DNA of 49,983 nt, taken from assembly GCA_947176895.1 (NCBI GenBank), contig CAMWSK010000016.1, positions 1 to 49,983 of the forward strand, in the 5' to 3' direction. Every line of letters starts with the position of its first letter. The first letter of the stretch is position 1. A program made the translations under genes and the position numbers. Below are positions 1-9,273 of the stretch, in pieces. Source of the DNA: an uncultured Prevotellaceae bacterium. GTDB taxonomy: Bacteria; Bacteroidota; Bacteroidia; Bacteroidales; Bacteroidaceae. Under the pieces are notes generated by a model. It was not told where the DNA came from. It was given only the letters and a program-made list of their open reading frames with translations, and ran no database searches.

Positions 1-55
1 AACCCTGGACCCATTGATTAAGAGTCAATTGCTCTACCAACTGAGCTAAGGACGC
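1..55 (-). tRNA. tRNA-Lys (anticodon CUU), 3' end cut off by the window
   Basis: Read on the minus strand, the sequence begins GCGTCCTTAGCTCAGTTGG, a typical acceptor strand and D-arm. It then has a 5-bp anticodon stem (ATTGA/TCAAT) enclosing the loop CTCTTAA, so the anticodon is CTT (lysine, AAG codons). The T-arm starts at CAGGGTT and runs off the window edge, so about 20 nt of the 3' end are missing. A perfect Bacteroidota promoter lies just upstream at 76-106. Confidence 0.93.
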
Positions 56-75
56 TTCTTGCTTGATTGCGAGTG

Positions 76-106
76 CAAAGGTAGCACATTTCTTTTATTC
101 CGCAAA
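76..106 (-). promoter_or_regulatory. Promoter of the tRNA-Lys gene
   Basis: On the minus strand, TTTG (103-106) is followed after 19 nt by TACCTTTG (76-83). This matches the Bacteroidota housekeeping sigma consensus TTTG-N19-21-TAnnTTTG exactly. Transcription would start about 10-15 nt before the tRNA 5' end at 55. Confidence 0.8.
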
Positions 107-186
107 ACTTTTTGATGCTTTTTTTCGCTTTTGGACTCTTAAGTTCATGTTTAATGCAGTTTTCCTAAATTCTCATGTCGCTACAC

Positions 187-217
187 TTTGTTTATTCCTC
201 AAATTGCGCTAACTTTG
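187..217 (+). promoter_or_regulatory. Promoter of rarA
   Basis: TTTG (187-190), a 19-nt spacer and TAACTTTG (210-217) match the Bacteroidota consensus exactly. The rarA ATG is 32 nt downstream. The stretch between this and the tRNA promoter (107-186) is AT-rich and shows nothing else. Confidence 0.8.
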
Positions 218-248
218 GGTCTCTATTATTAAAGATGAATATAAGCCT

Positions 249-1523
249 ATGCAACCCTTAGCAGAACGAATGCGCCCGACCTGTCTGGATGACTACATCG
301 GTCAACAGCATTTGGTGGGGAAGGGTGCCGTGCTCCGCCGGATGATAGACTCCGGCCATATCTCCAGTTTCATTCTGTGGGGTCCTCCGGGTGTGGGGAA
401 AACAACTTTGGCCACAATCATTGCCCACCAGTTGGACGTTCCTTTCTATACCTTAAGTGCGGTGACCAGCGGTGTGAAGGAGGTGCGCGAGGTGATTGAC
501 AAAGCCCAAAGTCAGCGCTTCTTTAACACGCAAAGTCCGATTCTGTTCATCGACGAGATACATCGTTTTTCCAAATCACAGCAGGATTCTCTTTTGGGAG
601 CTGTGGAAAAGGGGGTGGTCACTTTAATCGGTGCCACTACCGAGAATCCCTCGTTTGAGGTTATCCGTCCCTTGCTCAGCCGTTGCCAAGTGTATGTTCT
701 GGAAAGCTTGGGACAGGAAGACTTGCTGCAATTGCTAAACCAAGTGCTTGAAAAGGATGTGGTGCTGAGCAAAATGAGCATCAAACCTACGGAAACCGCC
801 GCCTTGCTGCGCTATAGTGGTGGCGATGCCCGCAAGTTGCTCAACATATTGGACTTGCTCTGTTCGCAAGTGCGTGAGGGAGACACCCTGGAGATAACGG
901 ATGAACTGGTGCTGAGAATGCTTCAGCAGAATCCGTTGGCCTATGACAAGGATGGAGAGGTGCACTATGATATTATCTCTGCTTTCATCAAAAGTATCCG
1001 GGGCAGTGACCCTGATGCCGCCATTTATTGGCTGGCACGCATGATAGAGGGTGGAGAGGATCCCAAATTCATTGCCCGTCGTCTGGTGATCAGTGCCAGC
1101 GAAGATATTGGCTTGGCAAATCCGAACGCCCTGTTGCTGGCTAATGCCGCCTTTGACGCAGTGAACAAAATCGGTTGGCCGGAGGGACGCATCCCATTGG
1201 CAGAGGCCACGGTTTATCTGGCTACAAGTCCCAAGAGCAATTCTGCCTACAACGCCATCAACGAAGCTTTGGATCATGTGCGGCAGACTGGCAATCTTCC
1301 CGTTCCTCTTCATTTGCGCAATGCGCCCACCAAACTCATGAAACAATTGGGGTATGGCAAACAATACAAATATGCCCACGATTACGACGGCCATTTCGTG
1401 CGCCAACAATACCTGCCTGACGAACTGCAAGGCCGGCGCTTTTGGCATGCACAACCCAATGCCGCGGAAAACCAGATGGCGCAACGGCAGCATCAGCGCT
1501 GGGACGAGACCGGTCCACAATGA
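249..1523 (+). CDS. rarA: Replication-associated recombination protein A (RarA/MgsA), AAA+ ATPase
   Basis: RarA is a clamp-loader-like AAA+ ATPase that acts at stalled replication forks in the cytoplasm. The 424-residue product shows Walker A GPPGVGKT at 45-52, Walker B LFIDEIHRF at about 99-107, sensor 1 GATTEN at about 128-133 and an arginine-finger candidate in LLSRC near 145. The MgsA-type C-terminal region follows (DPKFIARRLVISASEDIGLANP), and full family length is present. The ATG at 249 gives the usual short N-terminus and sits just after a perfect promoter. fhs starts 27 nt downstream in the same direction and may be co-transcribed. The identification is firm. Confidence 0.95.
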   Translation: MQPLAERMRPTCLDDYIGQQHLVGKGAVLRRMIDSGHISSFILWGPPGVGKTTLATIIAHQLDVPFYTLSAVTSGVKEVREVIDKAQSQRFFNTQSPILFIDEIHRFSKSQQDSLLGAVEKGVVTLIGATTENPSFEVIRPLLSRCQVYVLESLGQEDLLQLLNQVLEKDVVLSKMSIKPTETAALLRYSGGDARKLLNILDLLCSQVREGDTLEITDELVLRMLQQNPLAYDKDGEVHYDIISAFIKSIRGSDPDAAIYWLARMIEGGEDPKFIARRLVISASEDIGLANPNALLLANAAFDAVNKIGWPEGRIPLAEATVYLATSPKSNSAYNAINEALDHVRQTGNLPVPLHLRNAPTKLMKQLGYGKQYKYAHDYDGHFVRQQYLPDELQGRRFWHAQPNAAENQMAQRQHQRWDETGPQ

Positions 1524-1550
1524 GAAATAATAATCTAAAACTATATAAAG

Positions 1551-3218
1551 ATGAAATCCGACATTGAAATTGCACGCAGCATTCGCCTCCGGCCTATCCG
1601 TCAAATCGCACAAGGACTGGGTATTTCAGAGGACGAACTGGAACCTTATGGCAAGTATATAGCCAAGGTGCCCGAACAAATCATAGATGAGGAAAAGATA
1701 AAGCAGCATAAGCTGATCTTGGTGACGGCCATCACTCCTACCAAGGCCGGTATCGGAAAAACCACTGTAAGTGTGGGCCTGGCATTGGGATTGAATAAAA
1801 TTGGGAAAAAGGCTGTTGTAGCATTGCGTGAGCCTTCTTTGGGGCCTTGCTTCGGCATGAAAGGCGGTGCCGCCGGTGGCGGTTACGCCCAGGTGCTTCC
1901 CATGGAGAAAATCAACCTTCATTTCACGGGAGACTTCCATGCCATCACCTCGGCTCACAATATGATATCCGCTTTGCTGGATAACTATATCTATCAGCAT
2001 AAGGACGAAGGTTTTGCCATGCGTGAGATTCTGTGGAAGCGCGTATTGGACGTTAACGACCGCAACCTGCGCACCATCGTGACAGGTCTGGGCGCAAAGG
2101 TTAACGGAGAAGTGATGGAGAGTGGTTTTGATATCACACCGGCCAGTGAGATTATGGCTATCCTGTGTTTGGCTCAGGATGAAGATGATTTGCGCCGCCG
2201 TATCGAGAAAATTCTTTTGGGCACGACTATTGATGGCAAACCTTTTTATGTGAAGGATTTGGGTGTTGCCGGAGCCATTTGTGTGTTGCTGAAAGATGCC
2301 ATTCGTCCTAATCTGGTGCAAACCACAGAGCATACACCCGCCATCATTCACGGAGGTCCTTTTGCCAATATCGCACATGGTTGCAATAGCATTGTGGCCA
2401 CGCGTATGGCGCTCACCTTGGGTGATTATGCCATCACAGAGGCTGGATTCGGTGCTGACCTGGGTGCAGAAAAATTCTACGACATCAAGTGTCGCAAGGC
2501 CGGCTTGCAGCCGGCGCTCACCATCCTTGTGGCCACTACACAGGGACTGAAGATGCACGGAGGCGTGGCCGTGGATGCAATCAAGGAACCTAACGTGGAA
2601 GGAGTGAAGGCAGGTTTGGCAAACTTGGACAAACATATCCAAAACCTGCAGAGTTTTGGTCAGACGGTTGTGGTATGTTTCAACCGATACGCGACAGACA
2701 CCGATGAGGAAATCGCTATCTGTCGCCGGCATTGTGAGCAGATGGGCATAGGTTTTGCCGTAAATGATGCTTTCAACCGTGGAGGCGATGGTGCTGTGGA
2801 ATTGGCCCGGTTGGTGGTAGAGACCATAGACAATCAGCCCAGCCGACCCTTGCATTTCGCTTACGCCGATACGCAGGGCATCGAAGAGAAAGCGGATGCC
2901 GTGGCCAAGAACATATATGGAGCAAAGGGTGTCACCTTCACCCCGGCGGCCAAGAAAAAGTTACAGATTGTACATGATATGGGACTTGACAGTTACCCCA
3001 TCTGCATAGCTAAGACGCAGTATTCTTTCAGTCAGGATCAAAAGGCCTATGGCGTTCCAACCGGTTTTTCCATAGCTATCCGTGATGTGGTGATTAACAA
3101 TGGAGCCGAGATGATTGTACTCATCGCCGGTGACATCATGCGCATGCCGGGTTTGCCCAAGAGCCCTCAGGCCGAGCATATTGATATTGTTGATGGAGAA
3201 ATTGTGGGTCTCAGTTAA
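1551..3218 (+). CDS. fhs: Formate--tetrahydrofolate ligase
   Basis: The enzyme makes 10-formyl-THF from formate, THF and ATP, feeding one-carbon units to purines and fMet-tRNA. The 555-residue protein is full length. The P-loop [11 protein letters not shown] lies at 62-72, followed by conserved family blocks such as [19 protein letters not shown] and [13 protein letters not shown]. The C-terminal [10 protein letters not shown] block is also present. Its stop codon shares one base with the start of the next gene (TAATG), so the two are translationally coupled. Confidence 0.97.
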   Translation: MKSDIEIARSIRLRPIRQIAQGLGISEDELEPYGKYIAKVPEQIIDEEKIKQHKLILVTAITPTKAGIGKTTVSVGLALGLNKIGKKAVVALREPSLGPCFGMKGGAAGGGYAQVLPMEKINLHFTGDFHAITSAHNMISALLDNYIYQHKDEGFAMREILWKRVLDVNDRNLRTIVTGLGAKVNGEVMESGFDITPASEIMAILCLAQDEDDLRRRIEKILLGTTIDGKPFYVKDLGVAGAICVLLKDAIRPNLVQTTEHTPAIIHGGPFANIAHGCNSIVATRMALTLGDYAITEAGFGADLGAEKFYDIKCRKAGLQPALTILVATTQGLKMHGGVAVDAIKEPNVEGVKAGLANLDKHIQNLQSFGQTVVVCFNRYATDTDEEIAICRRHCEQMGIGFAVNDAFNRGGDGAVELARLVVETIDNQPSRPLHFAYADTQGIEEKADAVAKNIYGAKGVTFTPAAKKKLQIVHDMGLDSYPICIAKTQYSFSQDQKAYGVPTGFSIAIRDVVINNGAEMIVLIAGDIMRMPGLPKSPQAEHIDIVDGEIVGLS

Positions 3219-3874
3219 TGATAACGCATTATAAGGCCGCCATCTTTGATTTGGACGGCACACTTATAGATTCACTTCAAGACCTTTGGATCAGTGTGAA
3301 CCATTCGTTGAGCCAAATGGGCTTTCCGAAACGAAGTCTTGACGAAGTGAGGCAGTTCGTTGGAAATGGAGTGGGGAAGTTGATGCAACGCGCTGTCCCA
3401 CAAGGAACCGACAATGCCTTGGTAGAGCAATGCTTGCAGTGCTTCAAACAGCACTATGTAAAACATTGTTGCGAGAACACAGCGCCTTATGAGGGTGTCG
3501 TGCCCATGTTGCGTGTATTGCATCAGCAAGGCATTCTCACGGCCATTGTAAGCAATAAGTTACAGAGCGGGGTGGACGAGTTGGTGGACGAACATTTCAA
3601 GGGAATCATAGACGTGGTCATTGGCGAACGAGAGGGCATCCGTCGCAAGCCTGCACCGGATATGGTGGATTTGGCCGTTCAACAATTGCAGCTTGAAAAG
3701 GATGATTGCCTCTACATTGGAGACAGCGATGTAGATGTGCAGACTGCCGGGAACGCCGGGCTTGACTGTGTGGCCGTGTTGTGGGGCTTCCGTTCCCGCG
3801 ATGTTCTTTTGCAGGCCGGTGCCACCCGATTTGTGGAGCATCCTGCAGAACTCCTTGAGTTTTTCGGCCGCTAA
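3218..3874 (+). CDS. HAD-superfamily phosphatase, phosphoglycolate-phosphatase-like
   Basis: This 218-residue HAD hydrolase has motif I FDLDGT with D11 and D13, a cap domain, motif II SNK near 108, the motif III lysine in RRKPAPD, and motif IV GDSDVDVQTA. The closest family by pattern is Gph, which dephosphorylates 2-phosphoglycolate. HAD substrates cannot be fixed from sequence alone, so pyrophosphatase (PpaX-like) or sugar-phosphate activity remains possible. It starts inside the fhs stop codon and is followed by aspS after 59 nt. Confidence 0.85.
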   Translation: MITHYKAAIFDLDGTLIDSLQDLWISVNHSLSQMGFPKRSLDEVRQFVGNGVGKLMQRAVPQGTDNALVEQCLQCFKQHYVKHCCENTAPYEGVVPMLRVLHQQGILTAIVSNKLQSGVDELVDEHFKGIIDVVIGEREGIRRKPAPDMVDLAVQQLQLEKDDCLYIGDSDVDVQTAGNAGLDCVAVLWGFRSRDVLLQAGATRFVEHPAELLEFFGR

Positions 3875-3899
3875 GTGCACAATGTATCATGATATTGCG

Positions 3900-3907
3900 T
3901 AACTTTG
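3900..3907 (+). promoter_or_regulatory. Possible -7 box before aspS
   Basis: TAACTTTG matches the Bacteroidota -7 consensus and lies 26 nt before the aspS ATG. No TTTG is seen at the right distance upstream, so this is a weaker candidate than the complete promoters in this window. Confidence 0.5.
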
Positions 3908-3933
3908 TATCAACATAACAAACCATTATAATA

Positions 3934-5694
3934 ATGTATAGAACGAATAATTGCGGTGAACTCAACATGAATAATGTGGGTCAACAGGTGACTTTGGCCG
4001 GTTGGGTTCAGCGTACACGTAAGATGGGTAGCATGACTTTCGTGGATCTCCGCGACCGTTATGGCATCACACAATTGGTGTTCAACGACGAGTATGACGC
4101 ACAACTCAACGAGCGTGCCGCACACTTGGGGCGTGAGTTCGTGATTCAGGTGAAGGGCACCGTGAACGAGCGCACCAGCAAGAACCCCAATATGCCCACG
4201 GGCGACATCGAGATTATGGTGTCTGAGCTTAACATACTCAACGAAAGCCTCACCCCTCCCTTTACCATCGAGGATAATACCGACGGCGGCGACGACCTTC
4301 GTATGAAGTACCGCTATCTTGATTTGCGTCGCCAGGCTGTGAAAAAGAACTTGGAATTGCGCCACAAGTTTGCCTTTGAAGTGCGCAACTACCTTAACGA
4401 AAAAGGGTTCCTTGAGATAGAAACCCCAATCTTGGTTAATAGCACTCCCGAGGGTGCACGCGATTTCGTGGTTCCCTCCCGCATGAATCCCGGTCAGTTC
4501 TATGCTCTTCCTCAAAGTCCTCAGACCCTGAAGCAATTGCTTATGGTAAGCGGTATGGACAAATACTTCCAGATTGTGAAGTGCTTCCGTGATGAAGATT
4601 TGCGTGCCGACCGTCAGCCTGAGTTTACACAGATTGACTGCGAGATGTCGTTTGTGGAGCAGGAGGATATTCTTCAGATGTTTGAGGGCATGAGTCGCCA
4701 TCTGTTCAAGAAAATATTGAACATTGACATTCCTACGCTTCCCCGCATGACATGGGCTGATGCCATGAAGTATTATGGCAGCGACAAGCCCGACACACGC
4801 TTTGAGATGACTTTCGTAGAATTGATGGATGTGCTCAAGGGTACGGGTGAGTTTTCCGTGTTCAACGAGGCCGAATATATCGGCGGCATCTGTGCCAAGG
4901 GGCAGGCGGTGTACACCCGCAAGCAGCTTGACCAGCTCACAGACTTTGTCAAGCGTCCTCAGGTGGGTGCCAAGGGTCTGGTATATGCCCGCGTGCAAGA
5001 GGATGGCAGTGTGAAGAGCAGCGTAGACAAATTCTACAGTTCCGAAGTGCTCGACAATCTGAAAAAGGCCATGCAGGCCGAACCCGGCGATTTGATTCTG
5101 ATTATGAGCGGTGCTGATGCCATGCAGACCCGTAAGCAACTCTGTGAGTTGCGCTTGGAGATGGGCCAGCGCATGGGTCTTCGTCCGAAGGACAAGTTCT
5201 CTTGCCTTTGGGTTATCGACTTCCCCATGTATGAATGGAGTGACGAGGAACAGCGCCTCATGGCCATGCACCATCCTTTTACTTCGCCCAAGCCCGAGGA
5301 CATCGCTTTGCTTGACACCGCCCCCGAGAAGGTTCGTGCCAATGCCTATGACATGGTTATCAACGGCGTCGAAGTGGGTGGCGGAAGCATCCGTATCCAC
5401 GATGCCAAGTTGCAGCAGAAGATTTTTGAGATTCTGGGTTTCACACCCGAGCAGGCACAGCAAAAGTTCGGTTTCCTGATGAATGCATTCAAGTATGGTG
5501 CGCCCCCTCACGGAGGTTTGGCTTATGGTCTCGACCGTTTCGTCAGCCTCTTTGCCCAGCTTGACAGCATCCGCGACTGCATCGCTTTCCCCAAGAACAA
5601 CAGCGGCCGCGATGTGATGCTCGGCGCTCCCGGTCCTTTGGGCGACGACCAGTTCCAAGAACTGCAAATCAAGCTCGACCTGAAGCAGGCATAA
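3934..5694 (+). CDS. aspS: Aspartyl-tRNA synthetase
   Basis: This class II aminoacyl-tRNA synthetase charges tRNA-Asp. The 586-residue protein has the N-terminal OB-fold anticodon-binding domain ([20 protein letters not shown]), motif 2 [16 protein letters not shown], the bacterial GAD insertion domain, and motif 3 near the C-terminus ([10 protein letters not shown]). Length fits bacterial-type AspRS. The Asn/Asp specificity type cannot be judged here. Two hairpins follow the stop. A long open frame on the opposite strand over this gene is a shadow. Confidence 0.97.
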   Translation: MYRTNNCGELNMNNVGQQVTLAGWVQRTRKMGSMTFVDLRDRYGITQLVFNDEYDAQLNERAAHLGREFVIQVKGTVNERTSKNPNMPTGDIEIMVSELNILNESLTPPFTIEDNTDGGDDLRMKYRYLDLRRQAVKKNLELRHKFAFEVRNYLNEKGFLEIETPILVNSTPEGARDFVVPSRMNPGQFYALPQSPQTLKQLLMVSGMDKYFQIVKCFRDEDLRADRQPEFTQIDCEMSFVEQEDILQMFEGMSRHLFKKILNIDIPTLPRMTWADAMKYYGSDKPDTRFEMTFVELMDVLKGTGEFSVFNEAEYIGGICAKGQAVYTRKQLDQLTDFVKRPQVGAKGLVYARVQEDGSVKSSVDKFYSSEVLDNLKKAMQAEPGDLILIMSGADAMQTRKQLCELRLEMGQRMGLRPKDKFSCLWVIDFPMYEWSDEEQRLMAMHHPFTSPKPEDIALLDTAPEKVRANAYDMVINGVEVGGGSIRIHDAKLQQKIFEILGFTPEQAQQKFGFLMNAFKYGAPPHGGLAYGLDRFVSLFAQLDSIRDCIAFPKNNSGRDVMLGAPGPLGDDQFQELQIKLDLKQA

Positions 5695-5717
5695 CCCATC
5701 GTTTTACAGAATTTTTC

Positions 5718-5756
5718 AAGGAGACTTTGCCAATGAAAACGGCGGGTCTCCTTTTT
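5718..5756 (+). terminator. Intrinsic terminator of aspS
   Basis: The arms AAGGAGAC (5718-5725) and GTCTCCTT (5746-5753) pair, with an inner GCC/GGC pairing possible, and a run of T follows. It sits 24 nt after the aspS stop. Confidence 0.75.
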
Positions 5757-5771
5757 GTATGACATGTCCGT

Positions 5772-5825
5772 CATACTTTAGAAGCGACGCTTGACCCTCC
5801 GGTCAAGCGTCGCTTCTAAAGTATG
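5772..5825. terminator. 25-bp perfect palindrome, probable bidirectional terminator
   Basis: Arms 5772-5796 and 5801-5825 are perfect reverse complements around a 4-nt loop (CTCC). It lies between the converging aspS and the surface-protein gene. There is no long T-run on either side, so termination is inferred from the position and the strong stem. Confidence 0.6.
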
Positions 5826-5895
5826 GTATTGTTTAAAATGTGTACTAGATTTATCGCATTCCATGTGATTGGCCGTTTAGTTTTATTTTGTTGCC

Positions 5896-7932
5896 TTATC
5901 TCACGAAAATTTTCTTGTTGCCCTGGATGTAGATGCCGCGATGGGGAGTCTTCACGGGCTGACCCTGCAAATTGTAGAGGGTGTGGTTGCGGATGGCAGG
6001 CTTGTTGACGCCGACGGACTCAATGTCGGTGGTGGTGTCGGTGTAGGAGTGCTTTGAGTAGTAATAGTGGCGGGTTTCGGTCTGCTCGAGGCTTCCCCCG
6101 ATTTGTGTGCTGAGGGTATGGGTCTCTATGTAGTCCGTCTCGGGAAGGTAGACGTAGGAGTCGGTCCGCCGGGTGTCGCCGCTATGGAATTGGTTTTCTG
6201 TCAGCCGCTGTTGCTCGTCAAGAACGTATACGTTATAGCTTTCCACCTCTTGATCGGCGTTGTAGAGGTCGCGACGAATGTTGCTGCCATCGGTGTAGGT
6301 ACGGTAGGCGTAATCGGGGCTATCCCGCAATTCCCAGTTCTTTTTATCGTAACTCCATCTGAAACTCCATGGGAGAATATTCATGTCAACGCAGACATCA
6401 TCGTCAAGTTCGAGGGGTGCGATGGGGTCGGTGTAGTTGTATTCGGGGTTGTCGGGTACGGTGGCATTGCTGACAAGGTATTGGTGGTAGTAGCCGCTCT
6501 CCACGATGTGGTCGTACACGGAGTACTGTCCTTCGTATTGCCATACGCCGTCGTTGAAATGGATGGCGTAGATGCCGTTTGGTTGCGAAGCATCCACCAG
6601 TCCGTCGGTGGGCCGGGCCACCTTGAGGGAGGGCTTGGCGAGGTTACTTAGCAGGCGGCTCCGGGTGGGAGACTGATTAGCGTCTTCAGCTTCAAACCGG
6701 CGCATTTCCTCATCAACGTCAGTCCAAGTTCCGTATTTGTCATACACGTATGTGGTTACGGTCTCACAATCATTGGTAGTGAGAACCATCGTGGCGAGGT
6801 GGCCGTCTTCGTTGTAAGTAAAGGTAATTTTGCCTTCGTCTGCCATGTCGTCGGTCAGGATTGCACTTTCAGGGAGGAGATGGTCGCCATAGGTGAAAAC
6901 CATAATTTCTCTTCCACCATCGGTTATGCTTTCTATGGAGCGGGGGCGTCCGTAGCGCAGAAATGCCTCTTCAGGATAGAAGGGAACATCGGGCTGTATG
7001 AGCTCATCGATGGTGTAGCCGGGCGCGTTGTTGTCCTCGTAGGTGTATTTTGTGGTTACTTCCTCTTCAACAATGGCCGTGGGTCGCCCCAAGGCATCCC
7101 ATTCCCAGGTGCGCGACCCGTCGGCATTGGACGTGGGGCGGGTTTGGTCGGCGTTGAGGTCGTAGGTTTCGGTCCGGAACGTTGTCCATCCGCTTCCCGG
7201 TACGCTACTTGGGCGGGCAACGGTGGCGTTGAGGTAGGACTGCGTGCGGGTGTACTTGCCTCCGGTCACTTTGCCTTCCACCTTCAAGGCGGAGAAGTCA
7301 TAGTTGGTGCCGTTGGGTGTGACGGTAGCACTGTATGTGCGCAGGTTCTGTCTGATTTTGTCGTAGTTGCAATGGTTGGTACGAGGCATCTTGCCTGTGT
7401 AGCGTTCCTCGGTACGGCTTGTATGCTTCAATCTTTTGGTGGAGGGGTTGTAGGTGTAGCCATCCTCGATGGTAAGGTTGCCCCACCGGTCGTAGGCGAT
7501 GGCATCGGAGAGGCAGGGGGTATTGGGGTTCTGGTAGTCGTAATGCTTCTCCCAGGTGTATTTGTCGTCCACTTCAAGCACAACCTTTTCGGTGGTATCG
7601 GCGCGTTCTCCTAGTTCATTGAGGGCATAGACGATGCGTTTGGTGCAGCGTCCGTTGGCATCGAACGTAAAATCCTGCTCGAACGATTCGCCCATGTCCA
7701 GGTTCCACTCTCCGTTGTTGTTGCCGAAGACCTTCACAGAGGTGATGTACCCCTGGTCGTTGTAGGTGTAGAATTTGCGGTACGTGTCACCCTTGATGCT
7801 GTCGAGCATTATGCGCTCTTCCACGAGGGGATGTACCTTAAGGGAATGCAAATGTGTACGCCGGATGTTGTCAGCCTGCGCAATGCCGGCAAAGCATACC
7901 GGCAGAAAGGCAAAAAGGTAATGATGTTTCAT
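5896..7932 (-). CDS. Secreted surface protein with YD/RHS-like repeats and T9SS-like sorting tail
   Basis: The 678-residue product starts with a Sec signal peptide (MKHHYLFAFLPVCFAGIAQA). The body is rich in short tyrosine/aspartate/glycine units such as YNDQGYITSV, FDANGRCTKR, WDALGRPTAI, YDKYGTWTDV and YVYDKYG. These resemble the YD units of RHS or WD-like bacterial shells, but they are irregular. The last about 30 residues (LYNLQGQPVKTPHRGIYI, then a basic end KKIFVR) fit the short Por-type C-terminal sorting domain common in Prevotella and Bacteroides. I infer export to the outer surface; the molecular function is unknown. It is monocistronic, with a palindrome at each end. Confidence 0.75.
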   Translation of the reverse strand: MKHHYLFAFLPVCFAGIAQADNIRRTHLHSLKVHPLVEERIMLDSIKGDTYRKFYTYNDQGYITSVKVFGNNNGEWNLDMGESFEQDFTFDANGRCTKRIVYALNELGERADTTEKVVLEVDDKYTWEKHYDYQNPNTPCLSDAIAYDRWGNLTIEDGYTYNPSTKRLKHTSRTEERYTGKMPRTNHCNYDKIRQNLRTYSATVTPNGTNYDFSALKVEGKVTGGKYTRTQSYLNATVARPSSVPGSGWTTFRTETYDLNADQTRPTSNADGSRTWEWDALGRPTAIVEEEVTTKYTYEDNNAPGYTIDELIQPDVPFYPEEAFLRYGRPRSIESITDGGREIMVFTYGDHLLPESAILTDDMADEGKITFTYNEDGHLATMVLTTNDCETVTTYVYDKYGTWTDVDEEMRRFEAEDANQSPTRSRLLSNLAKPSLKVARPTDGLVDASQPNGIYAIHFNDGVWQYEGQYSVYDHIVESGYYHQYLVSNATVPDNPEYNYTDPIAPLELDDDVCVDMNILPWSFRWSYDKKNWELRDSPDYAYRTYTDGSNIRRDLYNADQEVESYNVYVLDEQQRLTENQFHSGDTRRTDSYVYLPETDYIETHTLSTQIGGSLEQTETRHYYYSKHSYTDTTTDIESVGVNKPAIRNHTLYNLQGQPVKTPHRGIYIQGNKKIFVR

Positions 7933-8059
7933 AATATCGAGTTTAGATGTTCAACATCACAAATTTAGGCATTATCCTTGACTTTTAAAACTTTTTCAGA
8001 TTCTTTTTGGTCGGGGTGTAAATGGGTGTCCTTTGTCATGGTCTTTATTTGTTAGCAAC

Positions 8060-8108
8060 GAATCGGGGATATAAGATGATGGTTCATACAATCTTATATC
8101 CCCGATTC
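8060..8108 (-). terminator. 18-bp perfect hairpin downstream of the redox operon
   Basis: Arms 8060-8077 and 8091-8108 pair perfectly around a 13-nt loop. It lies 36 nt after the stop of the C_GCAxxG_C_C gene on the minus strand. No T-run follows, so the terminator role is inferred. The rest of 7933-8143 shows no gene. Confidence 0.6.
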
Positions 8109-8143
8109 TTCATGAGCGGGACCGGTTGGCCCGTGTGTGGATT

Positions 8144-8530
8144 TTATCCATGCAGAATCTCTTCCAGAAACTCGGCGGCATCTGCCACGCAATCGTTACA
8201 GTCGCGCAAGCATTTGCCTGTGCCTACACCTTTAAGCGCCTTGCATTGCGTGGCGCCGTTGCGCTCTTGAAACTTCTGCATCATCACTTTCATCTGTCTG
8301 CGAGCCTCCATGCGGTCTTTTTTCACCATACCGATTACAACTCCGGCACCAATCAAAGCACCACAAGTGCCCTCCATGTTGCCCATACCCGTTCCGAAAG
8401 CGGCGGTCACCTCTTGCGCCATCTCCTCTGAAACACCCATATAGTCGGCATAGGTCGTGGCCACGGACTGTGCGCAATTGTACTTTCCGCCGGCCTTTTT
8501 CTGAGCGGCAATACTCTTCCTCGATTCCAT
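8144..8530 (-). CDS. C_GCAxxG_C_C family (redox-type cysteine) protein
   Basis: The 128-residue protein has the family's spaced cysteines: YNCAQS near the N-terminus, the central GTCGALIGAG block (in place of GCAxxG), then C-K-A-L and a final CLRDCNDCV. These motifs identify the C_GCAxxG_C_C family, whose biochemical role is poorly defined but is thought to be redox or metal linked. It is the last gene of a tight operon, 7 nt after the marR-like gene and downstream of a thioredoxin. That context supports a thiol-redox role, which is inference. Confidence 0.8.
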   Translation of the reverse strand: MESRKSIAAQKKAGGKYNCAQSVATTYADYMGVSEEMAQEVTAAFGTGMGNMEGTCGALIGAGVVIGMVKKDRMEARRQMKVMMQKFQERNGATQCKALKGVGTGKCLRDCNDCVADAAEFLEEILHG

Positions 8531-8537
8531 ATTTAAG

Positions 8538-8906
8538 TCAATTATTAGATTGTTTTATTGCATGATACAATATCTCAGGCACAGGAATACTGCAGCCGTT
8601 CATGTTTTCCAGCATTTCCTTTCCCTTTGCTGTCAGGGCAACCTGCATATTTCGCTTGTCCTCTTTGCCGATTCTTCGGTGTACATATCCTCGTTTCTCT
8701 ACCGAGGCAATTACTTTCGAGGTGTTGGAACAAGAGAGTTCCATCATTTCCGCTATCTCACCGGACGTCATGCCCTCAGTGTCATTGAGGTGACAAAGCA
8801 GTACGGCCTCATTAAGATTGAGGCCATACTGCGTGTTGATTTCCTGTTCCATCGCGACAATGGCGCGATAGATTTGTCTGATTTGTCTGATTTCTGTTTT
8901 TGTCAT
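8538..8906 (-). CDS. MarR-family transcriptional regulator
   Basis: The 122-residue winged-helix protein has a MarR-type core: GLNLNEAVLLCHL, then the recognition region MTSGEIAEMMELSCSNTSKVIASVEKR and a wing GYVHRRIGKEDKR. It starts only 3 nt after the thioredoxin stop. MarR proteins usually repress their own operon and are released by ligands or cysteine oxidation. A 13-bp palindrome overlapping the operon's predicted transcription start (9255-9267) is a candidate operator. No role beyond local regulation can be assigned. Confidence 0.88.
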   Translation of the reverse strand: MTKTEIRQIRQIYRAIVAMEQEINTQYGLNLNEAVLLCHLNDTEGMTSGEIAEMMELSCSNTSKVIASVEKRGYVHRRIGKEDKRNMQVALTAKGKEMLENMNGCSIPVPEILYHAIKQSNN

Positions 8907-8909
8907 GGG

Positions 8910-9224
8910 TTAGATGTTCTTGTCGATCTTCTGCTTGAGTGAAGATTTCGGCATTGCACCTACAATCATGTCGACAACCTTTCCGTCGCGGAAGAAATAC
9001 ATGGTAGGGATGCTACTGATATTCATTTTCATGGCCAGCTCTCTTTGCTCGTCCACATTACACTTGCCGATGATGATCTTTCCATCATATTCGGCAGCCA
9101 GTTCTGCCAAAATAGGGGAAACCATCCGACAAGGAGCGCACCATTCTGCCCAAAAATCAATGACCACAGGCATATTGCCGTTTACCAACTCATTGAAATT
9201 CTCTTTTGTTACTTTTACTTCCAT
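8910..9224 (-). CDS. trxA: Thioredoxin
   Basis: The 104-residue protein is a canonical thioredoxin: FWAEWCAPCRM with catalytic cysteines at 29 and 32, the cis-proline loop SIPTMYFF near 75, and a complete fold length. It reduces disulfides in cytoplasmic proteins. It is the first gene of a three-gene operon (trx, marR, C_GCAxxG_C_C) with a perfect promoter upstream. Since a MarR regulator follows it, this is likely a stress-inducible rather than the constitutive thioredoxin, which is inference. Confidence 0.93.
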   Translation of the reverse strand: MEVKVTKENFNELVNGNMPVVIDFWAEWCAPCRMVSPILAELAAEYDGKIIIGKCNVDEQRELAMKMNISSIPTMYFFRDGKVVDMIVGAMPKSSLKQKIDKNI

Positions 9225-9254
9225 AGTGCTCTGTTTTTAATCAGTTCAACTTAT

Positions 9255-9267
9255 TTTCCATTGGAAA
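9255..9267. promoter_or_regulatory. Candidate MarR operator palindrome
   Basis: TTTCCA-T-TGGAAA is a perfect 13-nt palindrome. It lies just downstream of the -7 box at 9274-9281 on the minus strand, so it covers the expected transcription start of the trx-marR operon. Binding by the MarR protein encoded in the operon is inferred from position. Confidence 0.45.
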
Positions 9268-9273
9268 CTATCA

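Noticed and set aside
1626..2855. 409-codon minus-strand frame opposite fhs
   Set aside because: It is a shadow of the formate-THF ligase gene with no signal, domain or promoter of its own.
3910..5667. 585-codon open frame on the minus strand opposite aspS
   Set aside because: AspS on the plus strand is complete and conserved along its whole length. The antisense frame shows no domain and arises from codon bias.
6067..7614. Plus-strand frames of 194 and 271 codons over the surface-protein gene
   Set aside because: Their glycine/valine-rich composition is the complement of the repeat-coding strand. The minus-strand gene has a signal peptide and a sorting tail.
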